The notes beneath the pieces are model-generated. The model was not told where the DNA came from and ran no database searches. It saw only the letters and a program-made list of their open reading frames with translations. From NCBI RefSeq assembly GCF_002117915.1, contig NZ_BDJB01000005.1:1-64000 (forward strand): a stretch of DNA of 64,000 nt, read 5' to 3'. A program made the position numbers and the translations under genes. Positions 34,649-49,179 of the stretch are shown here, piece by piece (within the stretch, counting starts at the first letter, position 1; the number at the start of each line of letters is the position of its first letter). Origin of the DNA: Sphingomonas sp. TZW2008. GTDB taxonomy: Bacteria; Pseudomonadota; Alphaproteobacteria; Sphingomonadales; Sphingomonadaceae.

Positions 34649-35311
34649 TCAGTCGGTGCGCGCACTCGCGCGGGCGTCGAGCAGGTGCCACAGCCCGCGA
34701 TGCTGCGCGACGAGTTGCTGCGCGCCGAAGCGCATCGCGCGTTCCGCCGCCGGGGTTGTCGCCGCACGATCGGCGATGCGTGCGATATCGGCGAGCCGCG
34801 GCAGCGTGCTCGGCGCGATCGGCGTGCTGGCGCGCTCGGCGGCGGCGTCGAACATCGGGCGGATGCGCTGCCAGTCGGCGAGGAAGGCAAGCGCCGCGCC
34901 GACGGCGCAGCCCAACCGATCCGATCGCGCCAGCGTCGCCAGTGCGTGGCGTTGCCCGATAATTGCAGTCGTCGCCTCCGTCTGCCCTGGCGTCGATGGG
35001 ACCGGCCCAATCGCGACGGTAAGCGCGATCAGCCGCTCGCGCTCCTGATCGAAGGCGAGCGCGGCGTCGCCGAGCCACAGGCGCACGTCCGCGTCAGCGG
35101 TCGCCGCCCGCGCCAGCGCGACGATGCTCGGCGCGGTGCCGTGCAGGCTGCAGAAGGCGTGAACTGCATCGGCGAGATCGCGTCCACTCGCGCCCGGCTG
35201 CATCATTCGCCGGGCATGCGCGGCGGAAAGGCTGCCGTCGTCGGTAACGATGTCGACGATCGACGGGCCCAGCGCTGTGGAACCTGCACTGGAAATCATC
35301 GACACGCCCAT
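34649..35311 (-). CDS. Conserved hypothetical protein
   Basis: A 220-residue protein that I do not recognise. It is helix-rich and alanine-rich (ARAATADADVRLWLGDAAL, LATLARSDRLGCAVGAALAF, ERAMRFGAQQLVAQHRGLWHLLDARA) with no signal peptide or membrane segment. Start may be at 35311 or at the internal methionine at 35299. It lies upstream of the MoxR ATPase gene in the same direction. It might bind a nucleotide or protein partner, but nothing decisive is visible. Confidence 0.7.
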   Translation of the reverse strand: MGVSMISSAGSTALGPSIVDIVTDDGSLSAAHARRMMQPGASGRDLADAVHAFCSLHGTAPSIVALARAATADADVRLWLGDAALAFDQERERLIALTVAIGPVPSTPGQTEATTAIIGQRHALATLARSDRLGCAVGAALAFLADWQRIRPMFDAAAERASTPIAPSTLPRLADIARIADRAATTPAAERAMRFGAQQLVAQHRGLWHLLDARASARTD

Positions 35312-35363
35312 TTCCCCAAACCGGTGAGCGAGCGGTTTACAGGCAGGGGTGTAAAGAGGGAGT

Positions 35364-36257
35364 TTATGCCCTCCCGTCGTTCGGCACGATGACGGCGGAC
35401 ACCCCGGTGATGCGCCCGCCCGCGGTCAGCGGCACGAGCCCGATCGTCGACGGCGATATCGCGGCGCCGCCGACGAGGAGGGAGGCCGAGAGCGACATCG
35501 CTGCACCCTGCTCGATCACGGCTTCCAGCGCATCGCCGACGCGCGTGCGATCGGCGACCGCGATCAGCGATACCAGCCGGGCCGCGGCAAGCGCGTCGAG
35601 CGTCGCCCCGGTCAGCGCGGCCAGTGCCGGGGTGGGCTCCTCGATCCGGCCGCGAAGGTTGAGGCTGACGGCGGCCGACCGCGTCGCGGCGAGCGCGGCC
35701 GACAGCGCCTCGTGTCGCTCGCGCCAGCGCTGCCCCTCCTCGGTCGTCGTCGTGTCAGCGATCTGGACGACGCATCCCTCGGGCGTCGCGATCACGGTGC
35801 AGGCGAGGCGCCGGTCCGCAACGCGCGGCGAGCGGCACTCGATCGTTTCCGTCTCGCCCGATGCAAGGACGCGGCGCACGGTGGCGGGCAGTGTCGTATC
35901 GCCCGGCGCGGCGCAGCCGGTGATCGGCTGGCCCGCGCTCGCCGCGGCCCCGAAATAGCGTCGCGCGCCGCGGCTCGCACCGGTGATGACGAGGTCGCGA
36001 TCCGTCACCAGCATGATCGTCTCGACGACATCGAGCAGCGTGTCGCCCGAGGTGTCGGCGGACGCGGCCGCGAAATGCGGCGTGCACAGGGCGTCCATCA
36101 CGTCGAGCGACGTGAGCACCAGCCGCGGGCGCCCGCGATGCAAGATATAGACCGGCGCGCGCGTCGCCCGCTCCTGCCAGACGCCGAAATGGCGGACGAG
36201 ATCGGAGGCGGTGACGCGCTGTTCGGCGCCGGGTTGCGCGGGCGAGAGACTGACCAT
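35364..36257 (-). CDS. PAS domain protein with Phd/YefM antitoxin-like N-terminus
   Basis: A 297-residue cytoplasmic protein. Residues about 12-60 (RVTASDLVRHFGVWQ, YILHRGRPRLVLTSLDVMDAL) resemble the antitoxin fold of Phd/YefM, which binds DNA and toxins. The following region (VVETIMLVTDRDLVITGASRGARRYFG and SLNLRGRIEEPTPALAALTGA) contains two PAS-type sensor motifs. No histidine kinase, GGDEF or HTH output domain is seen at the C-terminus. A PAS-gated DNA-binding regulator is a reasonable interpretation but is inferred. It is a single gene upstream of the rpoD region and of the unknown protein at 34649. Confidence 0.75.
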   Translation of the reverse strand: MVSLSPAQPGAEQRVTASDLVRHFGVWQERATRAPVYILHRGRPRLVLTSLDVMDALCTPHFAAASADTSGDTLLDVVETIMLVTDRDLVITGASRGARRYFGAAASAGQPITGCAAPGDTTLPATVRRVLASGETETIECRSPRVADRRLACTVIATPEGCVVQIADTTTTEEGQRWRERHEALSAALAATRSAAVSLNLRGRIEEPTPALAALTGATLDALAAARLVSLIAVADRTRVGDALEAVIEQGAAMSLSASLLVGGAAISPSTIGLVPLTAGGRITGVSAVIVPNDGRA

Positions 36258-36406
36258 GCGCCCGTTTCGCCAAACCCTCGTCACGGCGACAACCGATCAG
36301 CGTCGGAGCGGATCAACCCGCAGCTTTTAGGCCCGAAACGAAGGTTCCGATCACTAGGTGGCGTAAGACGGACGGCGTGATGGATCGCGCCGCCGCGCCT
36401 TGCCCC

Positions 36407-38427
<2,021 letters not shown>

Positions 38428-38428
<1 letters not shown>

Positions 38429-40320
38429 CAATCGTCCTCGGCATCAAAAGCGCGGGCGTCTTCGTTCGACTGCACCAGATTTGCAAGTCGAAGCTCCAAC
38501 GCCTGTTTTTCCCTCACCAGCGCGACTTGCCGTTCGAACGCTTCGTCGGTGAAGCGCGCCTGCATGGCACTTGTCGCGTCGGCCAACGCCGCATCCACTT
38601 CGGGCCGCGTGACGAGGATAGCGATCGCCTCGTCCAAGTCTTCCCTGGCGCGCGTCACATCCCCCGTCGGTTGGGTGAAGGAATAGGGCATCGTATCGGC
38701 TCTCAGCAGATCACGGGCGACTGCCTCGAAACCGCTTTGTGCCAATATGGTAACGAGGCGCGCGCTATCAAGCGTCTGATCCTGCAGCGCGCGATCCTCG
38801 AGTGCGACGTCGACCACCGCCTCGAACAATCGGCCGAGCGCGCCGTCCGCCATCCTGAGCGATCCGAGCACCTCGACGTGCCGGGCGATCTCCACCGGAT
38901 GGCGGATCAGTCCGGCGAGCACCGCCTTGGCCAGCACGCGATCGATCCCTGCGGCGCGTACCTCCTTGGCGTCCTCGGTGACGGGGGGCGGGGGGGGCGA
39001 CCATTTCTGCCCCGGCTTGCGCGGGACGAACGGCTGCCGCGGCTCGAACGCGCGGCGCGGCGCGGCGGCGAACTGCTCGTCGTACCGGCGGCGGAACTCG
39101 CTGTGATATTCCGACCGGACCACTGGGTCGCCGATCGATTTCGCCAGTTCGGCCAGACGCCCGCGCAGCCCGGCGCGCTCCTCGGGCGTCGTCAGCGGCT
39201 CGGCCGCCACCTCGTGCGACCACAGCCGATCGACGAGCGGCGTCGCCTCGCGCACCAGCGCCTCGAACGCGCCCGCGCCCTTGGCGCGCACCAGATCGTC
39301 GGGATCCAGCCCGTCGCGCAGCGTCACGAAGCGGAGGCTGCGACCCGGGGCGAGCATCGGGAGCGCACGGTGCGCGGCGCGCATCGCCGCCTTCTGCCCC
39401 GCGGCATCGCCGTCGAAGCAGAGCGTCGGCACGTCGGCGATCCGCCACAGCCGCTCTAGTTGATGCTCGGTCAGCGCGGTGCCGAGCGGTGCGACCGTCT
39501 CGCCGATCCCCGCCTGAGCGAGCGCGATCGCATCCATATAGCCCTCGACGACGAAGACCCGGTCCGACTTGCGCGCGGCGGGCAGCGCGCGATCAAGGTT
39601 GTAGAGCGTGCGCCCCTTGTCGAACAGCGGCGTGTCGGGGGAGTTCAGATACTTCGGCTCTCCGTCGCCGATGATCCGTCCGCCGAACGCGATCACCCGC
39701 CCGCGCTGGTCGCGGATCGGGATCATAAGCCGACCGCGGAAGCGATCGTACGGCTCCTTGCCGTCGACGCTGATCAGCAGCCCCGCCTCGATCAGCATCG
39801 CGTCGCCGAACTGTTTCAGCGCGGCGCGCAGCTTGCCGCGTGTGTCGGGCGCAAAACCGAAGCCGAAGGCGCGCGCCGTCGCGGTCGATATGCCGCGCCG
39901 GTCAAGCAATTCGCGCGCCGCGGCCCCCTCCAGGCCCCCCAATTGACCGGCGAACCACTCGCTCGCCGCCTGCATCACGCCGTGCAGCGACAGCGCTTTT
40001 TCCGCCCGCTCGGCCGATCTCTTGTCGGGCGCGGGCACGTCCATCCCCGCCGCCTGCGCCAGTTCCTTCACCGCATCGATGAACGGCAGCCCGCGCTGAT
40101 CGGTCATCCAGCGGATCGCGTCGCCGTGCGCCGAGCAGCCGAAACAGTGGTAGAAGCCCTTGTCGTCGTTGACGTAGAAGCTCGGCGTCTTCTCGTTATG
40201 GAACGGGCAGCAACCCTTGTACTCGCGCCCCGCCTTAGTCAGCTTCGTCGTCTTGCCGATTAACGCGCTCAGCGAGGTGCGCGCGCGCAATTCGTCGAGG
40301 AATGCGGGGCTCAGCGACAT
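38428..40320 (-). CDS. dnaG: DNA primase DnaG
   Basis: The 630-residue primase that makes RNA primers at the replication fork. N-terminal CHC2 zinc finger ([15 protein letters not shown] and HCFGC), Toprim domain ([16 protein letters not shown] and [13 protein letters not shown]) and a C-terminal helicase-binding region. A proline-rich linker ([12 protein letters not shown]) lies between the catalytic core and the DnaB-binding domain; on the DNA it is two long G tracts, 38983-38988 and 38990-38997. Downstream rpoD overlaps its stop, giving the yqeY-dnaG-rpoD 'macromolecular synthesis' block. Confidence 0.97.
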
Positions 40321-40351
40321 AGACTGTCTGTTTCGGGCCGGTGCTCCACGG

Positions 40352-40807
40352 TCAGCCCGCCAGTGCCGCCTTCACCAGCCCGCTCGCCTTCGACATGTCG
40401 AGCACGCTGCCATGGCGCCCCTTCAACTCGGCCATGACACGGCCCATGTCCTTCATGCCCGCCGCGCCGATCTCCGTCTTGATCGCCTCGATCGCGGCGC
40501 GCGTCTCCGCCTCGTCCATCTGCCGCGGCAGGAACCGGTCGATCACTGCCACTTCGGCCTCTTCCGCCGCCGCCAGCTCCTCGCGCCCGCCCTTGCGATA
40601 CATCTCGATCGATTCGCTGCGCTGCTTCTTCATCTTCTGCAGCACCTCAACGACGAGCGTATCGTCGTCCGGGGGCGTCGCCTGCGTACGCACTTCGATG
40701 TCGCGGTTCTTGATCGCCGCCTGGATCAGGCTGATCGCCGCGCGGGCTTCCTTGTCGCCGGCCTTCATAGCGGCGATCTGGGCTTGCTTGATGTCGTCTC
40801 GAATCAT
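40352..40807 (-). CDS. yqeY: GatB/YqeY domain protein
   Basis: A 151-residue protein of the YqeY family, related to the C-terminal domain of GatB, which may bind tRNA. It begins MIRDDIKQAQIAAMKAGDK and shows MKKQRSESIEMYRKGGR, IDRFLPRQMDEAE and GAAGMKDMGRVMAELK. The start at 40807 is where family similarity begins. It is divergent from carA, with about 95 bases between starts, and followed by dnaG, a conserved order. Confidence 0.93.
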   Translation of the reverse strand: MIRDDIKQAQIAAMKAGDKEARAAISLIQAAIKNRDIEVRTQATPPDDDTLVVEVLQKMKKQRSESIEMYRKGGREELAAAEEAEVAVIDRFLPRQMDEAETRAAIEAIKTEIGAAGMKDMGRVMAELKGRHGSVLDMSKASGLVKAALAG

Positions 40808-40902
40808 GGTGCGGCGGCCCATATCAGATTGACGCGGCGGGGGGGCGGGTTTAGCGCGCCGCTCTTAACACACATCGCCGATCACCCAGGAGTGCCCGCC
40901 CC

Positions 40903-42078
40903 ATGGCCGACGCCAAGCCCTCGCACGCGCCTCAACCCGACGGCGCCACCGGCGCCCTCGTGCTGGCGTCCGGCGACGTTCTGTGGGGGCGCGGCTTCGG
41001 CGCGGAAGGGCAGGCGGTCGGCGAGGTGTGCTTCCACACCGCGATGACCGGCTATCAGGAGATTATGACCGATCCCTCCTTCGCCGGGCAGATCATCACT
41101 TTCACCTTTCCGCATATCGGCAACGTCGGCGCGAACCCCGACGACGTCGAGGCGGACGAGCCGCACGCGCTGGGTATGATCGTACGCGAGGACGTGACCG
41201 CGCCGTCGAACTTCCGCGCGGTGGAGCGGCTCGACGGGTGGATGAAGCGGCACGCGCGCATCGGCCTGTCCGGTATCGACACCCGCGCGCTAACGCGGCG
41301 CATCCGGCAGGGCGGCGCGCCCAACGGCGTCATCGCACATTCCGCGAGCGGCACGTTCGACATCGATTTCCTACTTGAGTTGGCGCGCGCTTGGCCAGGT
41401 CTCGAGGGCATGGACCTTGCCAAGCAGGTGACGCGCGAGACGCACGGTAGCTGGGGCGAGGATCGCGCGGGTGGCATCTGGCGGCTCGGCTTCGGCTACG
41501 GCGACAGCGTGGACGACGATCGCCCGCACGTCGTCGCGATCGATTACGGCAGCAAGCACAACATCTTCCGCAATCTGGCGCAGGCCGGCGCGAAGGTGTC
41601 GGTCGTCCCGGCGGAGGCGAGCTACGACACGATCATGGCGCTGCAGCCTGACGGCATCTTCCTGTCGAACGGGCCGGGCGATCCGGCGGCGACTGGCGAG
41701 TATGCCGTGCCGGTGATCCGCCAGCTTTTGGATACGGGCAAGCCGATGTTCGGCATCTGCCTCGGCCACCAGCTGCTCGGACTGGCAGTCGGCGCGCGCA
41801 CGACCAAGATGTTCCAGGGCCATCGCGGCGCGAACCATCCGGTCAAGCGCCTCGCCGATGGCGTGGTCGAGATCACCAGCATGAACCACGGTTTCGCGGT
41901 CGAGCGCGAGAGCCTGCCGGCGAACGTGCGCGAAACGCATGTCTCGCTGTTCGATGGTAGCAACGCCGGGCTGGAGCTGACCGACAAGCCCGCGTTCAGC
42001 GTGCAATATCACCCGGAGGCAAGCCCGGGACCGCAGGACAGCCTGTATCTATTCGCGCGCTTCGTCGGCTCGCTGTGA
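40903..42078 (+). CDS. carA: Carbamoyl-phosphate synthase small subunit
   Basis: A 391-residue glutamine amidotransferase subunit, supplying ammonia for carbamoyl phosphate (pyrimidines and arginine). The N-terminal domain shows GYQEIMTDPSFAGQIITF. The class-I amidotransferase triad is intact: cysteine in GICLGHQLLGLA, with histidine and glutamate in QYHPEASPGP. It is separated from its partner carB by a 2.5-kb gene on the opposite strand. Confidence 0.97.
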   Translation: MADAKPSHAPQPDGATGALVLASGDVLWGRGFGAEGQAVGEVCFHTAMTGYQEIMTDPSFAGQIITFTFPHIGNVGANPDDVEADEPHALGMIVREDVTAPSNFRAVERLDGWMKRHARIGLSGIDTRALTRRIRQGGAPNGVIAHSASGTFDIDFLLELARAWPGLEGMDLAKQVTRETHGSWGEDRAGGIWRLGFGYGDSVDDDRPHVVAIDYGSKHNIFRNLAQAGAKVSVVPAEASYDTIMALQPDGIFLSNGPGDPAATGEYAVPVIRQLLDTGKPMFGICLGHQLLGLAVGARTTKMFQGHRGANHPVKRLADGVVEITSMNHGFAVERESLPANVRETHVSLFDGSNAGLELTDKPAFSVQYHPEASPGPQDSLYLFARFVGSL

Positions 42079-42088
42079 TAATGGAGGT

Positions 42089-42118
42089 GATGGCCGCCGG
42101 GCGAACCCGCCGGCCATC
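42089..42118. terminator. Bidirectional hairpin between carA and the RTX gene
   Basis: GATGGCCGCCGGG (42089-42101) pairs with CCCGCCGGCCATC (42106-42118) with one mismatch and a CGAA loop. It lies between the two convergent stop codons, a fitting terminator for both, though without a T-run. Confidence 0.6.
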
Positions 42119-42127
42119 CACCAGTGA

Positions 42128-44623
42128 TCAGAAGACGAAATCGCCCTCGACCGGTGCCGTGCTGGTGCCGGCGAACTGAATAGTGAAGTCAGCGACGTCA
42201 TCTGCATTGGTGTCGACGCTGGCGAACGTTACACCACCGACCGACGAAAAGCTGACATCGTCGGCGGTGATACCGAAGGCGCTGAGATCGACCTTGTCGG
42301 TGCCGGACGCGAAGTCGAGGATCGTGTCGTTTCCAGGCCCAGTGGTGAAGACGAAGATGTCTGCGCCGGCGCCGCCGATGTGCTGATCGTTGTTCGCGCC
42401 ACCGTTCAGCGTGTCGTTGCCGGCGCCGCCGACAAGGAAATCGTTCGCACCACCGCCGGTGATCGTGTCGTTCCCCGTACCGCCGTTGATGTAGTAGCTG
42501 ATCGTCGCCGCGCTGTTGTCGAGCACGTCGTCGGCCTGCGTGCCAAGCTGTACCGCGGCGAATTGATCACCGCGTGCCGTGCCACTGACGAGGTCGCGGA
42601 CATCGAACGTGACGCCGGCCGACGAGAAGAAGGTGATCCCCTCATCGTCGAAGCGGCTGATCGCGCCGGTGAGCGCCCCGACACCATCTTCCGCCTGCAA
42701 ACGTACGGCGAGGCCGCCATCCTGATTGGCCGCCGTGCCCGCGTCCTCGGCGCTGCCGTTACCGACTTCCGCGCTGGTGAACGTCAGCCGAACCTGCGTC
42801 GTGCCGGCCGCGGCCGATACGTTGACGCGATCATCCCCGATGCCGAGGTTGACGGCATCCGCGCCGTCGGTGGACACGTTGAAGATCGCGATATCGTTGC
42901 CGATCCCGCCGAAGATCGTGTCGGCGCCGCCGCCGCCGATGAAGCTATCGTCACCGGCGGAACCGATGAGCCGGTCGGATCCTGCCCCACCGACGAGGAA
43001 GTCGTTCGCGCTGCCGCCGGTGATGATGTCGTTGCCCGCGCCGCCGTTGACGTAATAGCTGATGGTCGTCGCGCTGTTGTCGATCACCTCGCTCAGCGCG
43101 GTCCCGAGCTGCACCGCCGCGAACTGATCGCCGCGCGCCGTGCCGCTGACGAGATCGCGCACGTCGAAGGTGAGGCCGGCGGTGGAAGCGAAGAAGGTGA
43201 CGCCTTCGTCATCGTAACGGCTGACACCGCCGGTAAGTGCGCCAGAGGCATCTTCCGCCTGGACGCGCACGGCAAGACCGCCGTCCTGGTCGGCAATCGC
43301 GCCGCCGTCGCTGGCATTGCCGTTGCCAACTTCCGCGCTGGTGAACGTCAGTCGCACCTGCGTCGTGCCCGCTGCAGCCGATACGTTGACGCGATCGGCG
43401 CCTGCGCCCAAGTCGACGGTGTCGGAACCGTCGGTCGACACGTTGAAGATCGCGGTGTCGTTGCCCTGGCCGCCGCTGATCGTATCGTTGAGCGCGCCGC
43501 CGATGAAGCTGTCGTCACCCGCGCCGCCGACGAGGCGATCCGCGCCTGCGCCGCCGACGAGGAAGTCGTTCGCGCTGCCGCCAAAGATCGTGTCGTTGCC
43601 CTGACCGCCGTTGACGTAATAACTGATCGTCGCCGTACTGTTGTCGATCACCTCGCCCTCGCGCGTGCCGAGCTGCACGGCGGCGAACTGGTCACCCCGC
43701 GCCGTGCCGCTCACCAGATCGCGCACGTCGAACGTCAGCCCGGGTGTGGTGGACAGGAAGGTAACGCCCTCATCGTCGTACCGGCTGACCGCGCCAGTCA
43801 ACGCGCCTGTGCCATCCTCCGCCTGCATCCGGACGGCGAGCCCGCCGTCCTGGTTGGCGAGCGTTCCCGCATCGGTGGCGCTGAGGTTGCCGACTTCAGC
43901 GCTGGTGAACGTCAGCCGAACCTGTGTCGTGCCGGTGGCCGCCGCGACGTTGACACGGTCATTCCCCGTCCCGAGATCGACGCTGTCCGATCCGTCGGTC
44001 GAGATGTTGAAGATCGCGAGGTCGTCGCCTTGACCGCCGCTGATCGTATCGTCGCCTGCACCGCCGATGAAGCTGTCGTTGCCTGCACGCCCGCCGAACA
44101 GAATGTCATTTCCCGCACCCCCGACCAGGAAGTCGTCGCCCAGGCCGCCGTTGATGTCATCGTTGCCGCGGCCGCCGTTGATGTAGGTCGCAACGGTCGA
44201 GCCGCCTTCCGCATAATAGTCATCTCCGGACGTGCCGAGCCGGACGACACCAAACTGCGTGCCGCGCTCGACGCCGCTGACAAGATCACGCACGTCGAAG
44301 GTATAGCTACCATCCGAAACGAAGCTGATACCTTCGTCGTCGAACCTGCCGATCGGTCCGGTAAGCGCACCCGACGCGTCTTCGCCTTGCACGCGAACGG
44401 CAAGGCCGCCATCTTGATTGGCGAGCGTGCCGCTATCCGTTGCCGTTCCATTGCCGACTTCTGCGCTGGTGAAGGTTAGCCGCACCTGGGTGTAGAGCTG
44501 TTCGCGATTACCAAGAAAAACAACGTCGTAGCCAGCACCGAAATCGCGCGCCACGCCTGCGAGCGCTGCCAGGCTATACCCGGCCTGATCATCACGAACC
44601 CTGCTGCCGTTCACCGTTGCCAT
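42128..44623 (-). CDS. Modular RTX calcium-binding protein, probably secreted by type I system
   Basis: An 831-residue protein with a 45-residue lead-in and then four modules of exactly 188 residues beginning at about Q46, Q234, Q422 and Q610. Each module starts QVRLTFTSAEVGN, passes GALTG, FDDEG or YDDEG and FDVRDLVSG, and then has RTX glycine/aspartate repeats such as NGGxGND, FLVGGAGND and FIGGAGDDTI. The RTX repeats bind calcium. The last module leads to a C-terminal stretch (DTILDFASGTDKVDLSAFG) and a final acidic-hydrophobic DFVF, typical of type I secretion signals. There is no N-terminal signal peptide. AAGGGAGA is a good ribosome binding site. No ABC exporter is adjacent. Function is unknown; an adhesin or S-layer-like role is possible. 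Confidence 0.88.
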   Translation of the reverse strand: MATVNGSRVRDDQAGYSLAALAGVARDFGAGYDVVFLGNREQLYTQVRLTFTSAEVGNGTATDSGTLANQDGGLAVRVQGEDASGALTGPIGRFDDEGISFVSDGSYTFDVRDLVSGVERGTQFGVVRLGTSGDDYYAEGGSTVATYINGGRGNDDINGGLGDDFLVGGAGNDILFGGRAGNDSFIGGAGDDTISGGQGDDLAIFNISTDGSDSVDLGTGNDRVNVAAATGTTQVRLTFTSAEVGNLSATDAGTLANQDGGLAVRMQAEDGTGALTGAVSRYDDEGVTFLSTTPGLTFDVRDLVSGTARGDQFAAVQLGTREGEVIDNSTATISYYVNGGQGNDTIFGGSANDFLVGGAGADRLVGGAGDDSFIGGALNDTISGGQGNDTAIFNVSTDGSDTVDLGAGADRVNVSAAAGTTQVRLTFTSAEVGNGNASDGGAIADQDGGLAVRVQAEDASGALTGGVSRYDDEGVTFFASTAGLTFDVRDLVSGTARGDQFAAVQLGTALSEVIDNSATTISYYVNGGAGNDIITGGSANDFLVGGAGSDRLIGSAGDDSFIGGGGADTIFGGIGNDIAIFNVSTDGADAVNLGIGDDRVNVSAAAGTTQVRLTFTSAEVGNGSAEDAGTAANQDGGLAVRLQAEDGVGALTGAISRFDDEGITFFSSAGVTFDVRDLVSGTARGDQFAAVQLGTQADDVLDNSAATISYYINGGTGNDTITGGGANDFLVGGAGNDTLNGGANNDQHIGGAGADIFVFTTGPGNDTILDFASGTDKVDLSAFGITADDVSFSSVGGVTFASVDTNADDVADFTIQFAGTSTAPVEGDFVF

Positions 44624-44956
44624 GTCCACTCTCCCTTCGATGTTCGGAGCAGCTACGAACAACTGCGTGGCAAGATGCGCTGTAACAAAAAGAATTAATC
44701 CAGTACTTACCATGGCGACTGGCGGTTGCATTGGCCCGGCGACGTGGCATAGGGCGCGGCTTCGATGCATCAGCGATACACCCCCTGGCGCGGCGCCGTC
44801 GCGCCCGTTCGCGCGCGAGCGCCTGGGGTAACTAGAAACGTTGATCATAAGCGCGGCGCGCGTGTCCTCCTGCGCGCCACCTCTCCATTGCACGAGCGCC
44901 GCCGGCCGATCCGATCGATCGTCCGGCTTGGCGGCACTTCCAGCGAGTAGACCCAG
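44624..44956. other. Divergent promoter region between the RTX gene and carB
   Basis: The 333 bases between the start of the RTX gene (44623, leftward) and carB (44957, rightward) hold no open frame with a ribosome binding site. Promoters for both genes must lie here, but no clear -35/-10 pair or EcfG motif was identified. The RTX ribosome binding site is at about 44629-44636. Confidence 0.5.
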
Positions 44957-48286
<3,330 letters not shown>

Positions 48287-48368
48287 TCCCCGGCATCGAT
48301 GTTGAGATGTGCGGCGATCCGAAGAGGAGGATCGCCGGGGGACAGGGTTTCGGGAAGGAAAAGGCGCG

Positions 48369-48845
48369 ATGGCGACGGTCGACAAGATGCCGATGCTGCA
48401 GGAAGGCTATGATCGGCTGACGGCTGATCTGAAGCGGCTCAAGATCGAACGGCCGACGATCGTCGATGCGATCGAGGAAGCGCGGGCGCACGGCGATCTT
48501 TCGGAAAACGCCGAATATCATGCCGCTAAGGAGCGCCAGGGCCAGATCGAGGCGTCGATCGCCGATATCGAGGACAAGCTTTCCCGCGCGCAGATCATCG
48601 ACCCGCGCGATCTGTCGGGCGACAAGATTGTGTTCGGCGCGACGGTGACGCTGCTCGACGAGGACGACAAGTCGGTCCGTTACCAGATCGTCGGGCAGAC
48701 CGAGGCCGATGCGAAATCGGGGCGCATCAGCTACAATTCGCCGATGGGGCGGGCGCTGATTGGGCGAAGCGTCGACGACGAGGTCGAGGTGTCGGTGCCG
48801 GCAGGCGAGCGCTACTACGTCGTCTCGAAGATTGAGTTCATCTGA
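48369..48845 (+). CDS. greA: Transcription elongation factor GreA
   Basis: A 158-residue factor that rescues backtracked RNA polymerase by stimulating transcript cleavage. It has an N-terminal coiled coil ([20 protein letters not shown] and [17 protein letters not shown] [20 protein letters not shown] with the acidic tip) and a C-terminal FKBP-like domain ([22 protein letters not shown] ... YVVSKIEF). The start [10 protein letters not shown] at 48369 gives normal length. The order carB-greA is conserved in sphingomonads. Confidence 0.96.
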   Translation: MATVDKMPMLQEGYDRLTADLKRLKIERPTIVDAIEEARAHGDLSENAEYHAAKERQGQIEASIADIEDKLSRAQIIDPRDLSGDKIVFGATVTLLDEDDKSVRYQIVGQTEADAKSGRISYNSPMGRALIGRSVDDEVEVSVPAGERYYVVSKIEFI

Positions 48846-48864
48846 CCGCAGCGCGGTGGAGCGC

Positions 48865-48896
48865 CGATGTGCCGCCGCGATCGCCGCGGCACATCG
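48865..48896. terminator. Bidirectional terminator hairpin
   Basis: CGATGTGCCG (48865-48874) and CGGCACATCG (48887-48896) form a 10-bp perfect stem between the convergent greA and DUF4170 genes. On the right it is followed by TTGATCTGATTATT, moderately T-rich. Confidence 0.65.
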
Positions 48897-48905
48897 TTGA
48901 TCTGA

Positions 48906-49139
48906 TTATTCGGACGTGCCAGGCTTGAGCAGGTCGGGCTCAAGCAGGCGGTGCATATGCACCACGACATATTTCATTTCGGCATCATCAACGGTGCGCT
49001 GCGCGGCACCGCGCCACGCCTTCTCGGCGGAAGCATAGTCCGGGAACACGCCGACGATATCGATCGACTTCAAGTCTGCGAAGTCGAGGGTGCGCGGGTC
49101 GGAAACCCGCCCGCCGAATACGAGATGGAGCTTGCTCAT
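48906..49139 (-). CDS. DUF4170 domain protein
   Basis: A 77-residue cytoplasmic protein of the alphaproteobacterial family DUF4170, with landmarks MSKLHLVFGGRVSDP, FADLKSIDIVGVFPDYASAEKAWRG and KYVVVHMHRLL. Function unknown; the family is small and conserved. It is 40 bases beyond the last gene of the yqj-like cluster and may be the tail of the same transcript. Confidence 0.92.
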   Translation of the reverse strand: MSKLHLVFGGRVSDPRTLDFADLKSIDIVGVFPDYASAEKAWRGAAQRTVDDAEMKYVVVHMHRLLEPDLLKPGTSE

Positions 49140-49179
49140 GCCGGCTCCTTACCGTGTTGGCGGACGGGTTTGAAGCGCC

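Noticed and set aside
42380..44479. A 699-codon open frame on the + strand antisense to the RTX gene
   Set aside because: The RTX gene has a ribosome binding site, calcium-repeat motifs and strict 188-residue modules. The antisense frame is a by-product of GC-rich repetitive coding sequence and has no recognisable domain.
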